From Henckelia pumila (taxonomy: Eukaryota > Streptophyta > Magnoliopsida > Lamiales > Gesneriaceae), in contig NC_133122.1 in the NCBI RefSeq assembly GCF_033568475.1, forward strand, positions 187,445,449-187,509,448: 64,000 bases of DNA, in the 5' to 3' direction. The position numbers were made by a program, and so were the translations under genes. The notes beneath the pieces are model-generated. The model was not told the origin of the DNA. It did no database searches and saw only the letters and a list, made by a program, of their open reading frames with translations. Shown one piece after another: positions 47,720-59,144 of this stretch. Position 1 is the first letter of the stretch, and each line of letters begins with the position of its first letter.

Positions 47720-49649
47720 TGTAACGCCCCAAATTTATCTTAATTGAGCTTATATGAGATAATCGGAGATTACAGAGTTCTAGAGCCGACTTGATTTTGA
47801 TCAGGGTCTATTTTGCAAATTTCAAAAATTTCAGGGACTAAAGTGCAAAAATGGGATTTGTTAGATATTTATGAGAGCTTTGACTCTTATTCCTCCCCCA
47901 TTCTTCTCCTTCACACCTCTCCCTCCATTGAAGAACTCCAAACGTGAGTTTCAAGCTTTGAAATTCCCCGGTTTTGTCGATCCGTCCGTTATAATTTATT
48001 TCTGAAGGCAGATTAGCGATCACGACAGCGAGAGCTTCGTTCTATAGTAATTTTTTCTCCGATCCGATACATTATATTTTTTGGATGTTGTTAGAATCGG
48101 TTGAGTTTTGAGTATGTGATTATTGTCAGAGTTCTGGTCGTTTATTCTCTGTCGGTTTTGAAATAGAGCGTCGTTCGGAATTGTTATGATTTTTGGAAGC
48201 CTATTTTCGAAAATGAGGTTCTGAGATGTGTTGGAATTGCTTTGTTGTTGTTGTCTTAGCATTGTTTTGAGATTTTATCGATATTGTACTGCTGTCTGCG
48301 TTTTTGGTTTGATCAGAATCTATCCGTTATGCCGCCGGTTTGAGTTTTTGGGCTATAGTTTGGTTTGAATGGATTTGAGCCATTTTCAGTTGTGTTTGAA
48401 TGTCGATAGTGATCTCGGGCCTTTATTACTTCTTTTGCAGAATCGTTTGAAGGCCGTTGAGTTGCGAGGTTGCAGGAGTTGTATCGTTTTAGAGATTGTA
48501 GCCAGTTGGAGCATCGACATTTGAAAGAGGAATAAGACGACTTAGATTGGAATGGAATGAGTGACTCGAATCCGAATTGATTCGAGTGTTCCAGAAAAAT
48601 CACATACTTGAATGTTAATTGATTACTTGAATGAGTTATGATTTGAATTGCATTCATATTGAGCCAATGGATTTTATTTCATTTTGAGTTAGACGTTCTG
48701 AGAACTATAGTAGGGGGGGCATTGGTAGGTGATTTATTGCAATGACCGACTTAACTCTATATAGTTGCTTCAGAGTCTAGAGAATTGAAATATGCACTAT
48801 CCACCTCGAGGGGAGAGTCGGTGTGATTTGTGTGATATTTCATCCTCAGGATCCCTATAGAGGAAAATAGCAGAGAACCTTTACCTTGTGATTATCCAGA
48901 CTTGATAATCCCAGATTTTAAAGACATGCATTGCACTTTATGCATTTGAATTGAGTTTAGAGATGCTTTTGGAATTTCTTGTCTTGTATATTTATATCAT
49001 GTGTTGATATATTAATTGATATGCATGTTTGTCTCTTTTACTGGGAATATTATTCTCACTGGATTATCCGGCTGTTGTCTTGTCTTTGTATGTGTTCTTG
49101 GCAACAGGTGGGGCAGAACCGAGTCAGAGGCAGGATGGCTAAGGGTTGAGTCGATTAGAAGTGATACTTGGTGTTTTGGGAAGTCGAATTTGTAATCGAA
49201 CTTAGATTGTATTCAAACTCGTGTTGTTGTATTGTTTTGAATAAGTTAGATTGAAGCATGTTCTACTAGTTTGAGATTGTATAACTTTAGAACTACCTTG
49301 TATTGGATTTATGCATGTTGTATGTCGTATTAATGGATTTGAATTGGGCTTTGAATGCATGTTGAAGTCGAGCGCGAGAAGATTTATTGTTGGTCTAGGC
49401 ATTTCTGCCCAGACTATCCGTGTGCGCGCGAGATGGTACCTCACGCGAGCGCGGGGTGCCTATCCAGAGTTCTGGATTGATGGGCCACGCACGCGCAAGC
49501 CTTCAATTGGGACTCTGGATGCTTAGCCTGCGCGCGCGCGAGGCGTTAAATAAAAAGAGAAATTGTTTATTATTGTTTGGACCTTGGATTATTGTATGCT
49601 TTATTAATTGTTTAATCCGAGGTTAGTTGTTTAGAACCGAGGTCTCACA
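47720..49649 (+). repeat. 5' LTR of the gag-only gypsy
   Basis: TGTAACGCCCC at the start and GAGGTCTCACA at the end, followed by the primer site. A cluster of CG-rich, GCGCGCGAGA-type units is at 49425-49545. Pairs with 52309-54258. Confidence 0.9.
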
Positions 49650-49952
49650 TTAAGTGGTATCAGAGCGATAAGATCTTGGACTGAATTTAGAAGTGAGCGG
49701 GGTAGATCGAGTCCGCATGAATTGATTTCTCGCATGTGTTAGAATTATTGTTGTTTAATTAATTCCATGCGAGCATGATTTTTTATTGAGAATTATTTGA
49801 ATTACATGACTATGTGATTTAAATTTATAAAGCATGATCTACTTGAGATATAAATGTTTTGTTTATCGACTGGTATCCGATTTTCTGAGAGGTTGAAAGG
49901 GCACCAATTGGTAGCAATTGAGATATATCATGTCCTAACCATTGATTATCAG

Positions 49953-51224
49953 ATGGGTCATCGTCGAGTTATTAACAAAAACCCACCGCCAGTTACTCCT
50001 ACGACTGAGCAAGCTAGTACTGAAGTTGATCAGTTGGAGGCTACAGCGACGCCGATGGAAACCTTGCTGAAGAGGTTTCAGTCGTTTAACTCGCCTTTGT
50101 TGCTGGGTACAAAGAATCCTGTTGACTGTGAGAGCTGGTTGGACGACATTGATCAGTTGTTCGATTTCCTAGATTACTCGGACGACCGCCGAACCAGGTT
50201 AGTCATTCATCAGCTTCGTGGTGTTGCTAAGAACTGGTGGATCATGACGAAGAGATCCATGGAGAACCGAGGTACAGCTATTAACTGTAATTTGTTTAAG
50301 TCTGAGTTTTATAAGCGGTTTTTCTCGGTTTCGTACCGAAAGGACAAGGGAGCCGAGTTTGCCAATATAAGGCAAGGGAATTTGAACATTGAGGAGTGCA
50401 TAGCCAAATTTGACAGTCTGTTGAGATTTGCACCACACATTGCCGACAATGAAGAAGCAAAAGCTGATCAGTTCATTAATGGTCTGAACCATGATATCTT
50501 CACGTTGGTAAACACTGCTAGGCTTGATAATTTTGCAGATGCTATGAATCACGCAAAAGGAGCTGAAGCAGGTTTGTGGAGACAAAGAGGAAGTAAGTTT
50601 GTGCCTCAGCAGCAGCAGGGACAATTCCAGGCACAAACTTCTCAATACCAGAACCAATCGTCCCAATACCAGAATCAATCTTTTCAGTTTCAGAATCAAC
50701 CACCGAGATCTGAAGGTGGAAGCAGCGGAGGTAATAAGAAGGATTACTATATTCCAAAGGGAAAGCAGTTTAAGAAGCACAGAACCAGTTCTTCGAGCTC
50801 TAATGGCTTGAGGCAGTTTGGATCGGGACAGATTTTGGGTCAGTCAGGCATGTCTTGTGCCAATTGCGGAGGTCGTCACTCCAGTGATCAGTGTAGAGGT
50901 ATTTTTGGAAGCTGTTATATCTGTACCCAGGTGGGGCACTTTGCCAGATTGTGTCCTCAAAGGGGCTTTGAACAAGCACATAGTGGAAGTTCTTCGAGAC
51001 AGTCACCTCAGCCTCAGAGGCAAGCATCTTCTGTCCACTCTTTCCAACCTCAGCAGCAGAATAGACAGGAAGGTAATCAGTATGCGAACCAGCCTCCCAG
51101 ACATCAGGCACAAGTTTTTGCTCTGTCTGAGGATCCGCAGACTCAGGCTGCACCCGAGAATGACATGTCAGGTAAACATTCGATTTTGGTTTTCCTACTC
51201 TTATTGACTGTTAGATGCTGGTGA
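49953..51224 (+). CDS. Gypsy Gag (chromovirus type) with CCHC knuckle
   Basis: From ATG 49953 (MGHRRVINKNPPPVTPTTEQ) to 51224, 423 aa in one open frame; an upstream in-frame ATG at 49854 adds 33 unlikely residues. The Retrotrans_gag core includes SPLLLGTKNPVDCESWLDDI, HQLRGVAKNWWIM and FYKRFFSVSYR. Then come a Gln-rich repeat region (QYQNQSSQYQNQSFQFQNQ) and two Cys/His boxes: CANCGGRHSSDQC (one residue short) and CYICTQVGHFARLC (CX2CX4HX4C). Gag would form the particle that packages the RNA. The frame runs out just where protease should begin. Confidence 0.85.
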   Translation: MGHRRVINKNPPPVTPTTEQASTEVDQLEATATPMETLLKRFQSFNSPLLLGTKNPVDCESWLDDIDQLFDFLDYSDDRRTRLVIHQLRGVAKNWWIMTKRSMENRGTAINCNLFKSEFYKRFFSVSYRKDKGAEFANIRQGNLNIEECIAKFDSLLRFAPHIADNEEAKADQFINGLNHDIFTLVNTARLDNFADAMNHAKGAEAGLWRQRGSKFVPQQQQGQFQAQTSQYQNQSSQYQNQSFQFQNQPPRSEGGSSGGNKKDYYIPKGKQFKKHRTSSSSSNGLRQFGSGQILGQSGMSCANCGGRHSSDQCRGIFGSCYICTQVGHFARLCPQRGFEQAHSGSSSRQSPQPQRQASSVHSFQPQQQNRQEGNQYANQPPRHQAQVFALSEDPQTQAAPENDMSGKHSILVFLLLLTVRCW

Positions 51225-52308
51225 TTCTCTTGCCTTCTTATTGAAGAATTTGTTAACGTTTATCATGCCTCTAAACTTTTGTTGAGTCATTCAAATTGGC
51301 GAATACTCCAGTAGTGTTGTTATTTTTTTTCTTTCTATTATCGGATTCTACAGAAGAATTAGTTGGGACTAGGAATTCTTATAGATGATTTCTTATCTTT
51401 TTGAATAAGAATTGTACTGATCATTCAGAGCTTTTGGAGAATCGTATAGCAGATTTTGGTGCCGAGCAGTTGTATGCTATTCTTCGATGTCTGAATTCTA
51501 TTTGGATCAAGTTGCCTTCCTCGATTTTATGATCTGGTGATGGAATTCTGTCGATCAGCGCTCCAGTATACTGATTTCAATACTGATGATCTTTCAGTAC
51601 TTGGAATTATTCTTATCGAGATTTTGGGTTGTATTCTTATTCAGAGGAATCACGCTCTTGTCTAGATATCGAGACAGCTGAAGACGCTCGAGACTCAATG
51701 TCTGAATCTGGACATTGAGCTCGCAACGATCTTATTGATTAGTAAATCTGTTATCTATTGTCTTATGAGGAGATTTCCGTGATCTTTTCTAATCTTAAGA
51801 GTTGGAGTATTTGTTTTTGCAGACGGAACTGATTTGGAGGCAGAGAAGAGGATTAGATTGTATGAGATTTCGGACTGCGAATCTTTATCTGAAGATTTGA
51901 ATGCAACAGCTGATGCCTTGGGCCGTAGGATTTGATCTTATTTTATCTACTATCTGTTTGTGATTGTCTGATTGATGAAATATGCTACCATATTCCGTAC
52001 ATAATGAATTTTAGTCAGGATCAGAGGATTGATATTTTGCCAGAGGTCGTCAGATGTCTTGTTTTGCCAAAGTTCGTCAGTTTAGATAGAGATCCTCGTT
52101 GCACTCGTTATTTCAGCAAAGGCATCGAAGAAATTTTTTTTGTTTTGATTACAACTTATATCAGTTCAATATCCTCAGAACGACGGACAGCAAGATTAGA
52201 TGAGTCGAATTTTGATTGACGGACTTGAAGGAGTAATTGAGAGACAGAGTTCGTGTTGAAACCTTGTTTGATTTCGAGGACGAAATCTTTTCTTAGAGGG
52301 GGAGAATT
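51225..52308 (+). pseudogene. Scraps of gypsy pol
   Basis: About 1.1 kb holds disordered remains in the right order: a protease-like start near 51215, RNase H (ISRQLKTLETQCLNLDIELA near 51665; ATADALGRR near 51910), integrase (VSLDRDPRCTRYFS near 52075) and PQNDGQQD near 52175. RT is essentially deleted. Stops are frequent. Confidence 0.75.
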
Positions 52309-54258
52309 GTAACGCCCCAAATTTATCTTAATTGAGATTATTTGAGATAATTGGAGATTACAGAGTTCAAGAGCCGACTTGATTTTGATTAGGGTCTATT
52401 TTGCAAATTTTGGAAATTTCAAGGACTAAAGTGCAAAAATGGGATTTGTTAGATATTTAAGAGAGCTTTGACTCTTCTTCCTCCCCCATTCTTCTCCTCC
52501 ACGCCTCTCCCTACATTTAAGAACTCCAAACGTGAGTTTCAAAATTTGAAATTCCCCGGTTTTTTTGATCCGTCCGTTAGAATTTATTTTTGAAGGCAGA
52601 TTAGCGATCACAAAAGCGAGAGCTTCGTTCTATAGTAATTTTTTCTCCGATCCGATACATTATATTTTTCGGATGTTGTTAGAGAATCGGTTGAGTTTCG
52701 AGTATGTGGTTCTTGGCAGAGTTTTGGTTGTTTATTCTCTGTCGGTTTTGAAATAGAGCGTCGTTTGGAATTGTTATGATTTTCGGAAGACTATTTTCCA
52801 AAATGAGGTTTTGAGATGTGTTGGAATTGCTTTTTTGTTGTTGTCTTAGCATTGTTTTGAGATGTTATCAATATTGTACTGCTGTCTGCGTTATCGGTTT
52901 GATCAGAATGTAGCCGTTATGCCGCCGGTTTGATTTTTTGGGCTATAGTTTGGTTTGAATGGATTTGAGCTGTTTTCAGTTGTGTTTGAATGTCGATAGT
53001 GATCTCGGGCCTTTATTACTTCTTTTGCAGATTCGTTTGAAGGCCGTTGAGTTACGAGGTTGCAGGAGTTGTATCGTTTTAGAGATTGTAGCCGGTTGGA
53101 GCATCGATGTTTGAAAGAGGTATAAGATGACTTAGACTGGAATGGAATGAGTGACTCGAATCCGACTTGATTCGAGTGTTCCGGAAAAATAACATACTTG
53201 CATGTTAATTGATTACTTAAATGAGTTATTATTTGCATTGCATTCATATTGAGCCAATGGATTTTATTTCATTTTGAGTTAAACGTTCTTAGAACTATAG
53301 TAGGGGGCATTGGCAGAAGATTTACTGCAACGACCGACTTAACTCTATATAGTTGCTTCAGAGTCTAGAGGATTGAAATATGCACTATCCACCTCGAGGG
53401 GAGAGTCGGTGTGATTTGTGTGATATTTCATCCTCGGGATCCCAACAGAGGAAAAGAGCAGAGAACCTTTACCTTGTGATTATCCAGACTTGATAATCCC
53501 AGATTTTAAAGACATGCATAGAATTTTATGCATTTAAATTGAGTTTAGACATGCTTTTGGAATTGCTTGTCTTGTATATTTATATCATGTGTTGATATAT
53601 TAATTGATATGCATCTTTGTCTCTTTTACTGGGAATATTATTCTCACCAGATTATCCGGCTGTTGTCTTGTCTTTGTATGTGTGCTTGGCAACAGGTGGG
53701 ACAGGACCAAGTCAAAGGCAGCATGGCTAAGGGTTGAGTCGATTAGAAGTGAGACTTGGTGTTTTGGGAAGTCGAATTTGTAATCGAACTTAGATTGTAT
53801 TCGAACTTGTGTTGTTGTATTGTTTTGAATAAGTTAGATTGAAACATGTTCTACTAGTTTGAGATTGTATAACTTTAGAACTACCTTGTATTGGATTTAT
53901 GCATGTTGTATGTCGTATTAATGGATTTGAGTTGGGCTTTGAATGCATGTTGAAGTCGAGCGCGGGAAGATTTATTGTTGGTCTAGGCATTTCTGCCCAG
54001 ACTACCCGCGCGCGCGAGATGATACCTCGCGCGAGCGTGGGGTGCCTATCCAGAGTTTTGGATTGATGGGCTGCGCACGCGCGAGCCTTCAATTGGGACT
54101 CTGGATGCTTAGCCAGCGCGCACGCAAGAGGTTCATCTCGCGCAAGCGCGAGGCGTTAACAAAAAGAGAAATTGTTTATTATTGTTTGGACCTTGGATTA
54201 TTGTATGCTTTATTAATTGTTTAATCCGAGGTTAGTTGTTTAAAACCGATGTCTCACA
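52309..54258 (+). repeat. 3' LTR of the gag-only gypsy
   Basis: Matches 47720-49649 across its length with scattered substitutions and a few short indels. One extra CG-rich segment is at about 54118-54145. Confidence 0.9.
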
Positions 54259-54920
54259 ATATCAATCTTATATACTTCAAATCAACATATAGTAGCAAGA
54301 TAACATCATATATCCTCATATCAGCAGCTATAATAATCAACTATAAGCTGGAATTCATGATTATATACAAATAAGATAAACTCTTTGATCCGGTTTCGAA
54401 TATATCGCGCATATGAACCTCAAAAACATACATAGAGCATAAAATATGATCTCTGAAACATTTCCATCTTCAAACCATGCCAAAATAAATAAAAACTTAC
54501 ACGAAATCGAAGCCCTCGTCGCAAGGATTCCAGAACAATTTTCGGAATCGAAATCGGACGATCGAATCAAAAGTTACGGGGTTTTGAAAATCAGAAATTC
54601 AAAGAAAATGAATATCTCGGCTTGCTGTGTTTGACTTTTCTGAATTGAATATAGGAGATTGCACGTATACATGCTGACAACTCAAATTAAAATCGGATAA
54701 CATTAGGTAAAAATGCAATTTAGCTCCTGAAACTTCAAAAATTGCAATTCAGTCCCTGGCCCTCTTTTTAATTCAATTTCAATCCTAAATAATTTAAGAA
54801 TATTAGAATTTAAATCGAAACTCTAAATATTTCCAAATTAAATATACTCGGATTAAAATTAAATAAATTCGGATAAATCAAATAATCCTGGATTTAAATT
54901 AAATAATCCTGGGCCTTACA
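54259..54920 (-). repeat. Start of the split LTR of the minus-strand gypsy
   Basis: On the minus strand it starts TGTAAGGCCCAGG at 54920 and runs to the ATATC target site, continuing at 47719. It contains paired AATCCTGG/AATTCGG repeats near 54840-54910. Confidence 0.75.
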
Positions 54921-55031
54921 TTTCTCCCCCACTAAGGCATGAGTTCGTCCTCGAATTCATAAACAATATAGATATGCAGTCTGTATACTCATAAGAATAA
55001 AGAATAACAAAAAACTGAATAAGAACTCACA

Positions 55032-56130
55032 TCAGTGGAATAGATAGGGAAATCTTTGCCTCATGTCATCTTCTACTTCCCACGTCGCCTCTTCAACTCC
55101 GTGCCTACTCCATTGAATCTTCACCAATGGAATGGTCTTGTTTCGGAGTTGCTTTTCCTTCCGATCAAGTATCTAAATTGGTTGTTCAAAATAGCTAAGA
55201 GTTTCATCCAATTCAGCTTCATCAGGTTGCAAGATATGAGATTCATCAGGCTGATACTTTCGAAGCATTGAGACATGAAATACATCGTGGATACCAGATA
55301 AAGATGTAGGAAGAGAGAGTCGATAAGAAAGATTGCCTATCTTCTCGAGTATCTCATACGGCCCAATAAATCGTGGAGATAACTTCCCTCGCTTGCCAAA
55401 TCGTACAGTACCCCTGAAAGGTGAAATTTTCAAGAATACTCTATCTCCCTGTTCAAAAGATAATGGCCGTTGTCAAACATTCACATATCTGGTTTGTCTG
55501 TGCTGCGCTGTTCTCATTCTCTGCTGAATCAACTTCACATTTTCAGTCATCTGTCTGATCATATCCGGTCCCAACTCAGGTACCTCTGACACATCATTCC
55601 AGTACAATGGCGATTGACATTTCTTTCCATACAATTCTTCAAATGGAGTCATCTCAATATTTGTCTGATAACTGTTGTTGTATGAAAACTCCACCAATGG
55701 TATCGAATCTTGCCATGTACTACCAAAATCAAGTACTACAGCTCTAAGCATATCCTCAAGAGTCTGAATATTTTGTTCAGATTGTCCGTCGGTTTGAGGA
55801 TGATAAGAGGTACTCAAATGTAAATGTGACCTAGAGCTTGCTGTAGGCTATGACAAAAGTACGAAGTAAATCTAGGATCACGATCGGATACAATCGACTT
55901 TGGAACACCATGTAATCTCACCACTTCTCGAATATAAAGATCTGCCATTTGATCATGACGATAAGTCATTCGATATGAAATAAAACACGCAAATTTCGTC
56001 AACCTGTCAATGATCACCCAAATAGCATCGCATCCTCGAGATGATCGTGGAATTTCGTCACAAAGTCCATGGAAATTTAATCTCATTTCCATTCAGGAAT
56101 AGATAAACTCTCCAAAAAGCCACCTGGTTT
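55032..56130 (-). pseudogene. Gypsy integrase with chromodomain-like C-terminus
   Basis: The order on the minus strand is PGGFLESLSIPEWK (56130), the core DAIWVIIDRLTKFACF and VSDRDPRFTSYF, then STSYHPQTDGQSEQNIQTLE and NNSYQTNIEMTPFEELYGK. The C-terminal GKRGKLSPRFIGPYEILEKI and HDVFHVSMLRKY are followed by a chromodomain-like QWSRHGVEEATWEVEDDM ending at 55032. Catalytic D, D and E residues are present, but there are frameshifts near 56080 and 55815 and a TAG at 55173. The tail is typical of Tekay/Del chromoviruses. Confidence 0.85.
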
Positions 56131-57018
56131 AAAGCTAGTTCGAAGCCTAGTTCAAAGCTTACAAACTCCGCCTATAAATAGAGGCTCTGGGCCTCATTTT
56201 CTAGTAGAAAATTCACAACTTCTCTTCTTGATCATTCTATAAATTAGAGGGCCCGTTGATAATAAGTGAGGTGTGGTCCGAGAATCTTGGGCCTCATTAT
56301 ATACATCAATGGGTTGATGATGGATAAAGGTATGGTCAAAGAATCCTATCAAAATACAGGAGTATATGTTGCCTTAGTTAAGGCTTTTAAGGCATATTTA
56401 GTGATATGATAATTACTTGAATGTACGCTTAGAACATAGACTCTGATTAGACTTGATCTGCTACTAGAGGTACGCAAGTATTGATTGAGATTTTTAGTTG
56501 AGATGCATACTTATATGTTTCATTTATGTGTCATGACACATGTTTTATTACTTTACATGCATATTGCATGTGCACATATATGTTGAGCTCTATTTCCTTC
56601 GAGATAGCCTTACTCGTAGGGTCGCTCAGCCCTACACCTGTTATTACTGTCTGACACCAAGAGTTACCACAATGAGCGAAGACTGATACTATGGTGGTCG
56701 AGATGAGTGTGTGAGTTACCCAGCGGTTGGATTCCCATATGGTACTACAAACTCATTGGTGCTTAGTCTGAGTAGGACTTGGTAGTTGACCATTCTCCCA
56801 GTAATCTCACGTTGCATGCATCATATTAGTTTTGTATACTTATATTTACGCAATAAGCGTCAGTCGCTCACATCCATGGTGTTATATTGGACACCCCATT
56901 CCACGGGGTAGGTCTTAGGCTGGAGGGAGCGAGTGGATCGAGGCAGGGTTAGATGCTGGTCCACGAGCTGTTGGGAATTTATGTACCTACAATAAGTTGT
57001 ATGTTGTAAATGTATATG
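56131..57018 (+). repeat. Tekay/Del-like LTR fragment
   Basis: Shares with the other LTRs of this superfamily a TTCGAAGC motif, TATAAATAG (56173-56181), the TAGGGTCGCTCAGCCCTA hairpin (about 56618) and GGACACCCCATTCCACGGGG (about 56889). Both ends are missing: the left abuts the integrase remnant, the right abuts a copia remnant. Confidence 0.75.
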
Positions 57019-57650
57019 GGAAAATTCATTTGGTTTTTATTGGCAAATTCAGTTCCATTATCACTTCGGATTTTTTCAATCCAAAAATATTTTTAATTTA
57101 AAAGATGTTTAAAAAGTTTGATCAGTAGAGAAGTATTTTGATCTTTTGATTTTAAAAAAAAGATGACCTAAGTGAAACGAGAATATTCATATACAAAAAC
57201 TATAATGTACTTCATTCCTCCTAAACTCGTGACTGGTATAGGACCAAACAAGTCCATGTGCAGCAGTTCTAAGCATCGGGTTGATAATTACACCCCTTGT
57301 TTTAAAAGACGATCAAATTTGCTTCCCAAGCTGACAAGCTAACAATACTTTGTCTTTGTTAAAATCTAATTTTGGCAGACCAGTGACCAAGACATGCTTG
57401 CTCAGACTAGTAATAGCCTTAAAGTTAATGTGGTTCAGTCTCTTGTGCCAAAGACATTTCTTCTATTGATTGGCAGCTACAAAGAATACTGGCTCGATTG
57501 GTTGGTCTATCCAACTCACTTTATATGTGTTTCCACACCTATTTATTGTTAAGTGTAAATCACCAGAAGAATATTTCACTAGGAAAATGGGTTTCAGGAA
57601 CTCGACTGAGTACCCTTGGTCACACAGTTGAGCGATGCTTATCAAATTTT
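57019..57650 (-). pseudogene. SIRE-like copia integrase fragment
   Basis: On the minus strand it reads ISIAQLCDQGYSVEF, LHLTINRCGNTYKVSWID and LWHKRLNHINFKAI, then LACQLGKQI and near the left end IRSDNGTEFAN (second catalytic Asp). Sequence and order are those of the gag-pre-integrase and integrase core of SIRE/Maximus-type copia elements. Several stops; the ends are cut on both sides. Confidence 0.8.
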
Positions 57651-57688
57651 AGTTTAAGTGATAAACTAATTAGACATCTTCAATAATA

Positions 57689-57901
57689 ATGTTAACATGG
57701 ATAATCTTTGATGCGATCATGGATAGTTCGCATGTTGATCAAGTGGTTAAGGATCCGTTGAAGATGCCAAGAGGACCGATTACGAGAGGTCGAGCTAAAA
57801 AATTCAAAGATACGCTTCAATCGTTGATAATGGACTTTGGAATGCTTGAAGATCATTTTGAGGGATGCTATAATCTTATTGAAGTCCAAGGAAGTAAATA
57901 A
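57689..57901 (+). pseudogene. C-terminal end of a gypsy polyprotein
   Basis: LKMPRGPITRGRAKKFKDTL is the characteristic last segment of pol in a group of plant gypsy elements, just before the 3' LTR. The rest of pol is absent. Confidence 0.65.
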
Positions 57902-58667
57902 AGTGGAGGAAATATCAAAAAAAAAACACCAAAACAAGTGTCTTGGATAGTCACGCATGCGCGCCCGCGCCATTTTACGAGCGCCCACGCGTGGATGCAA
58001 TTTTAAAGTTTGGCGGACAGACCCTTATGCGCGCCCGTGCCTGATTTGGTGTTTTCAAGTTTTTCTGGACAGAGTCCTGTGCGCGCCCGCGCCTGCTCAC
58101 ACGCGTCCGCGCCTGCACTCGTTTTCACACAGTTCGGCATGTTTGTGTGTGTGCGAGACTTTTTGATATTTTGGCATTATTTTCTATATTTTGAGTCTTT
58201 TAATTATACTAGGAAACTTTCTAGATAATATCTTTGATATCTTTAAGCTATATTTTGCGTTATCTTTTATTTTTGATTGTAAACAATAAATACTTTTGTT
58301 TTATTTCATTAATAAAAATTCAGATTCAGTTTATACAAAAATTATTGAAAATTCTCTCAAGAATTTTATTCAAAGCTTTGCTTTGTTCTTCAAATCAAAC
58401 TTTCCCAGTTAATTACTTGGAAACGTTTATCGATTGTTTCTCACTGAAAATTGTCAGATACAAGTTTATCTGAAGGTTTTCTTTGGTTTCAATTGTTGTG
58501 GTTTCTGTTGTTAATCGTACCGTTAATTAAAGGTGGAAATCCAAAACCCTATCAATCTTACTTGTTTCAAAGATTGGGCAAAACTTTGAGTCTTTTGTTT
58601 ATTGGTTAGAGGGTGCGATTCAAATTGTAATCGTGTTTTCTAATCTTACACAACAAGATTCATATCA
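57902..58667 (+). repeat. Gypsy LTR between a pol end and a primer site
   Basis: Parallels the LTR at 40950-41721: CG-rich GCGCGCCCGCGCC units (57957-58115), CGGCATGTTTGTGTGTGTG, TCTGAAGGTTTTC, GAGGGTGCGATTCAAATTG, and an end ...TTCATATCA at 58667. The left edge is approximate. The order pol end - LTR - PBS is unusual (see findings). Confidence 0.75.
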
Positions 58668-59144
58668 TTTGGTATCAAAGCCAAGGTTTTGAATCAAGTA
58701 AGTACCTATCTTCATCTGTCTCTGTTCTTCGTATTCTTCGTTCTTCATCTAAGTCTCTCATCTCAAATTTCTATGTCATTCTTTCAAACTTGTTATCCAA
58801 GTCTCGTGTCTTGTGCTACAAGTTATAAATTCGAAAAAAAAAAAGTTCAAAAAAAAAGTGAAAAAAAAAGAAAAAAAAATCGGTCAAAAAAAAAAAAAAA
58901 GTGAAGAAAAGTAACTTGTGGCCAATTTCTTTGTCTTTATTCATCCTTGAAGCGAGTCAGAGTCAAGTTGTCCATAAAATTTCCTACTTGTGTTTGTGCA
59001 ATCTTTGTGGGTCAATTTTCAAGCGTCTAAAAGTTTTAAACTTGAAGGTTTGAATCTTATTCTACAAAGCAAAGCCTCCCCATAAATTTGAGTGAAAAAA
59101 AAGGGAGTGCTTGAGTGATTCGTTTGGAGTGAACTGTGAGAATT
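58668..59144 (+). other. Primer-binding site and leader of a gypsy element
   Basis: TTTGGTATCAAAGCC directly after the LTR is a variant of the initiator-Met primer site. The leader that follows has long A-runs (58835-58910), like the leaders of related gypsy elements, and is cut at 59145 by a minus-strand LTR before any Gag frame. Confidence 0.7.

Larger units (their letters stand above)
47720..54258 (+). mobile_element. Non-autonomous gypsy retrotransposon with both LTRs
   Basis: LTRs at 47720-49649 (1930 bases) and 52309-54258 (1950 bases) flank a 2.66 kb interior. The exact 5-base duplication ATATC is on each side (47715-47719 and 54259-54263). The primer site TGGTATCAGAGC is at about 49656 and the purine tract AGAGGGGGAGAAT precedes the 3' LTR. 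The interior holds a full Gag but only scraps of pol, so the element would need enzymes from a relative. The first 60 LTR bases differ at three sites, suggesting an insertion of moderate age. Confidence 0.9.
46262..56130 (-). mobile_element. Minus-strand gypsy: 3' LTR and integrase end, split by a nested element
   Basis: On the minus strand pol (56130-55032) is followed by GGGGGAGAAA and an LTR beginning TGTAAGGCCCAGG at 54920. The LTR continues to 54259, is interrupted by the nested element 47720-54258, and resumes at 47719 down to 46262, about 2.1 kb in all. A second, longer copy of this LTR is at 59145-61955. The 5' half of the element is missing, cut at about 56130 by another LTR fragment. 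Confidence 0.8.

Noticed and set aside
50199-51153. Long minus-strand frames opposite Gag
   Set aside because: They mirror the codon pattern of the Gag frame on the plus strand, which has clear domains.
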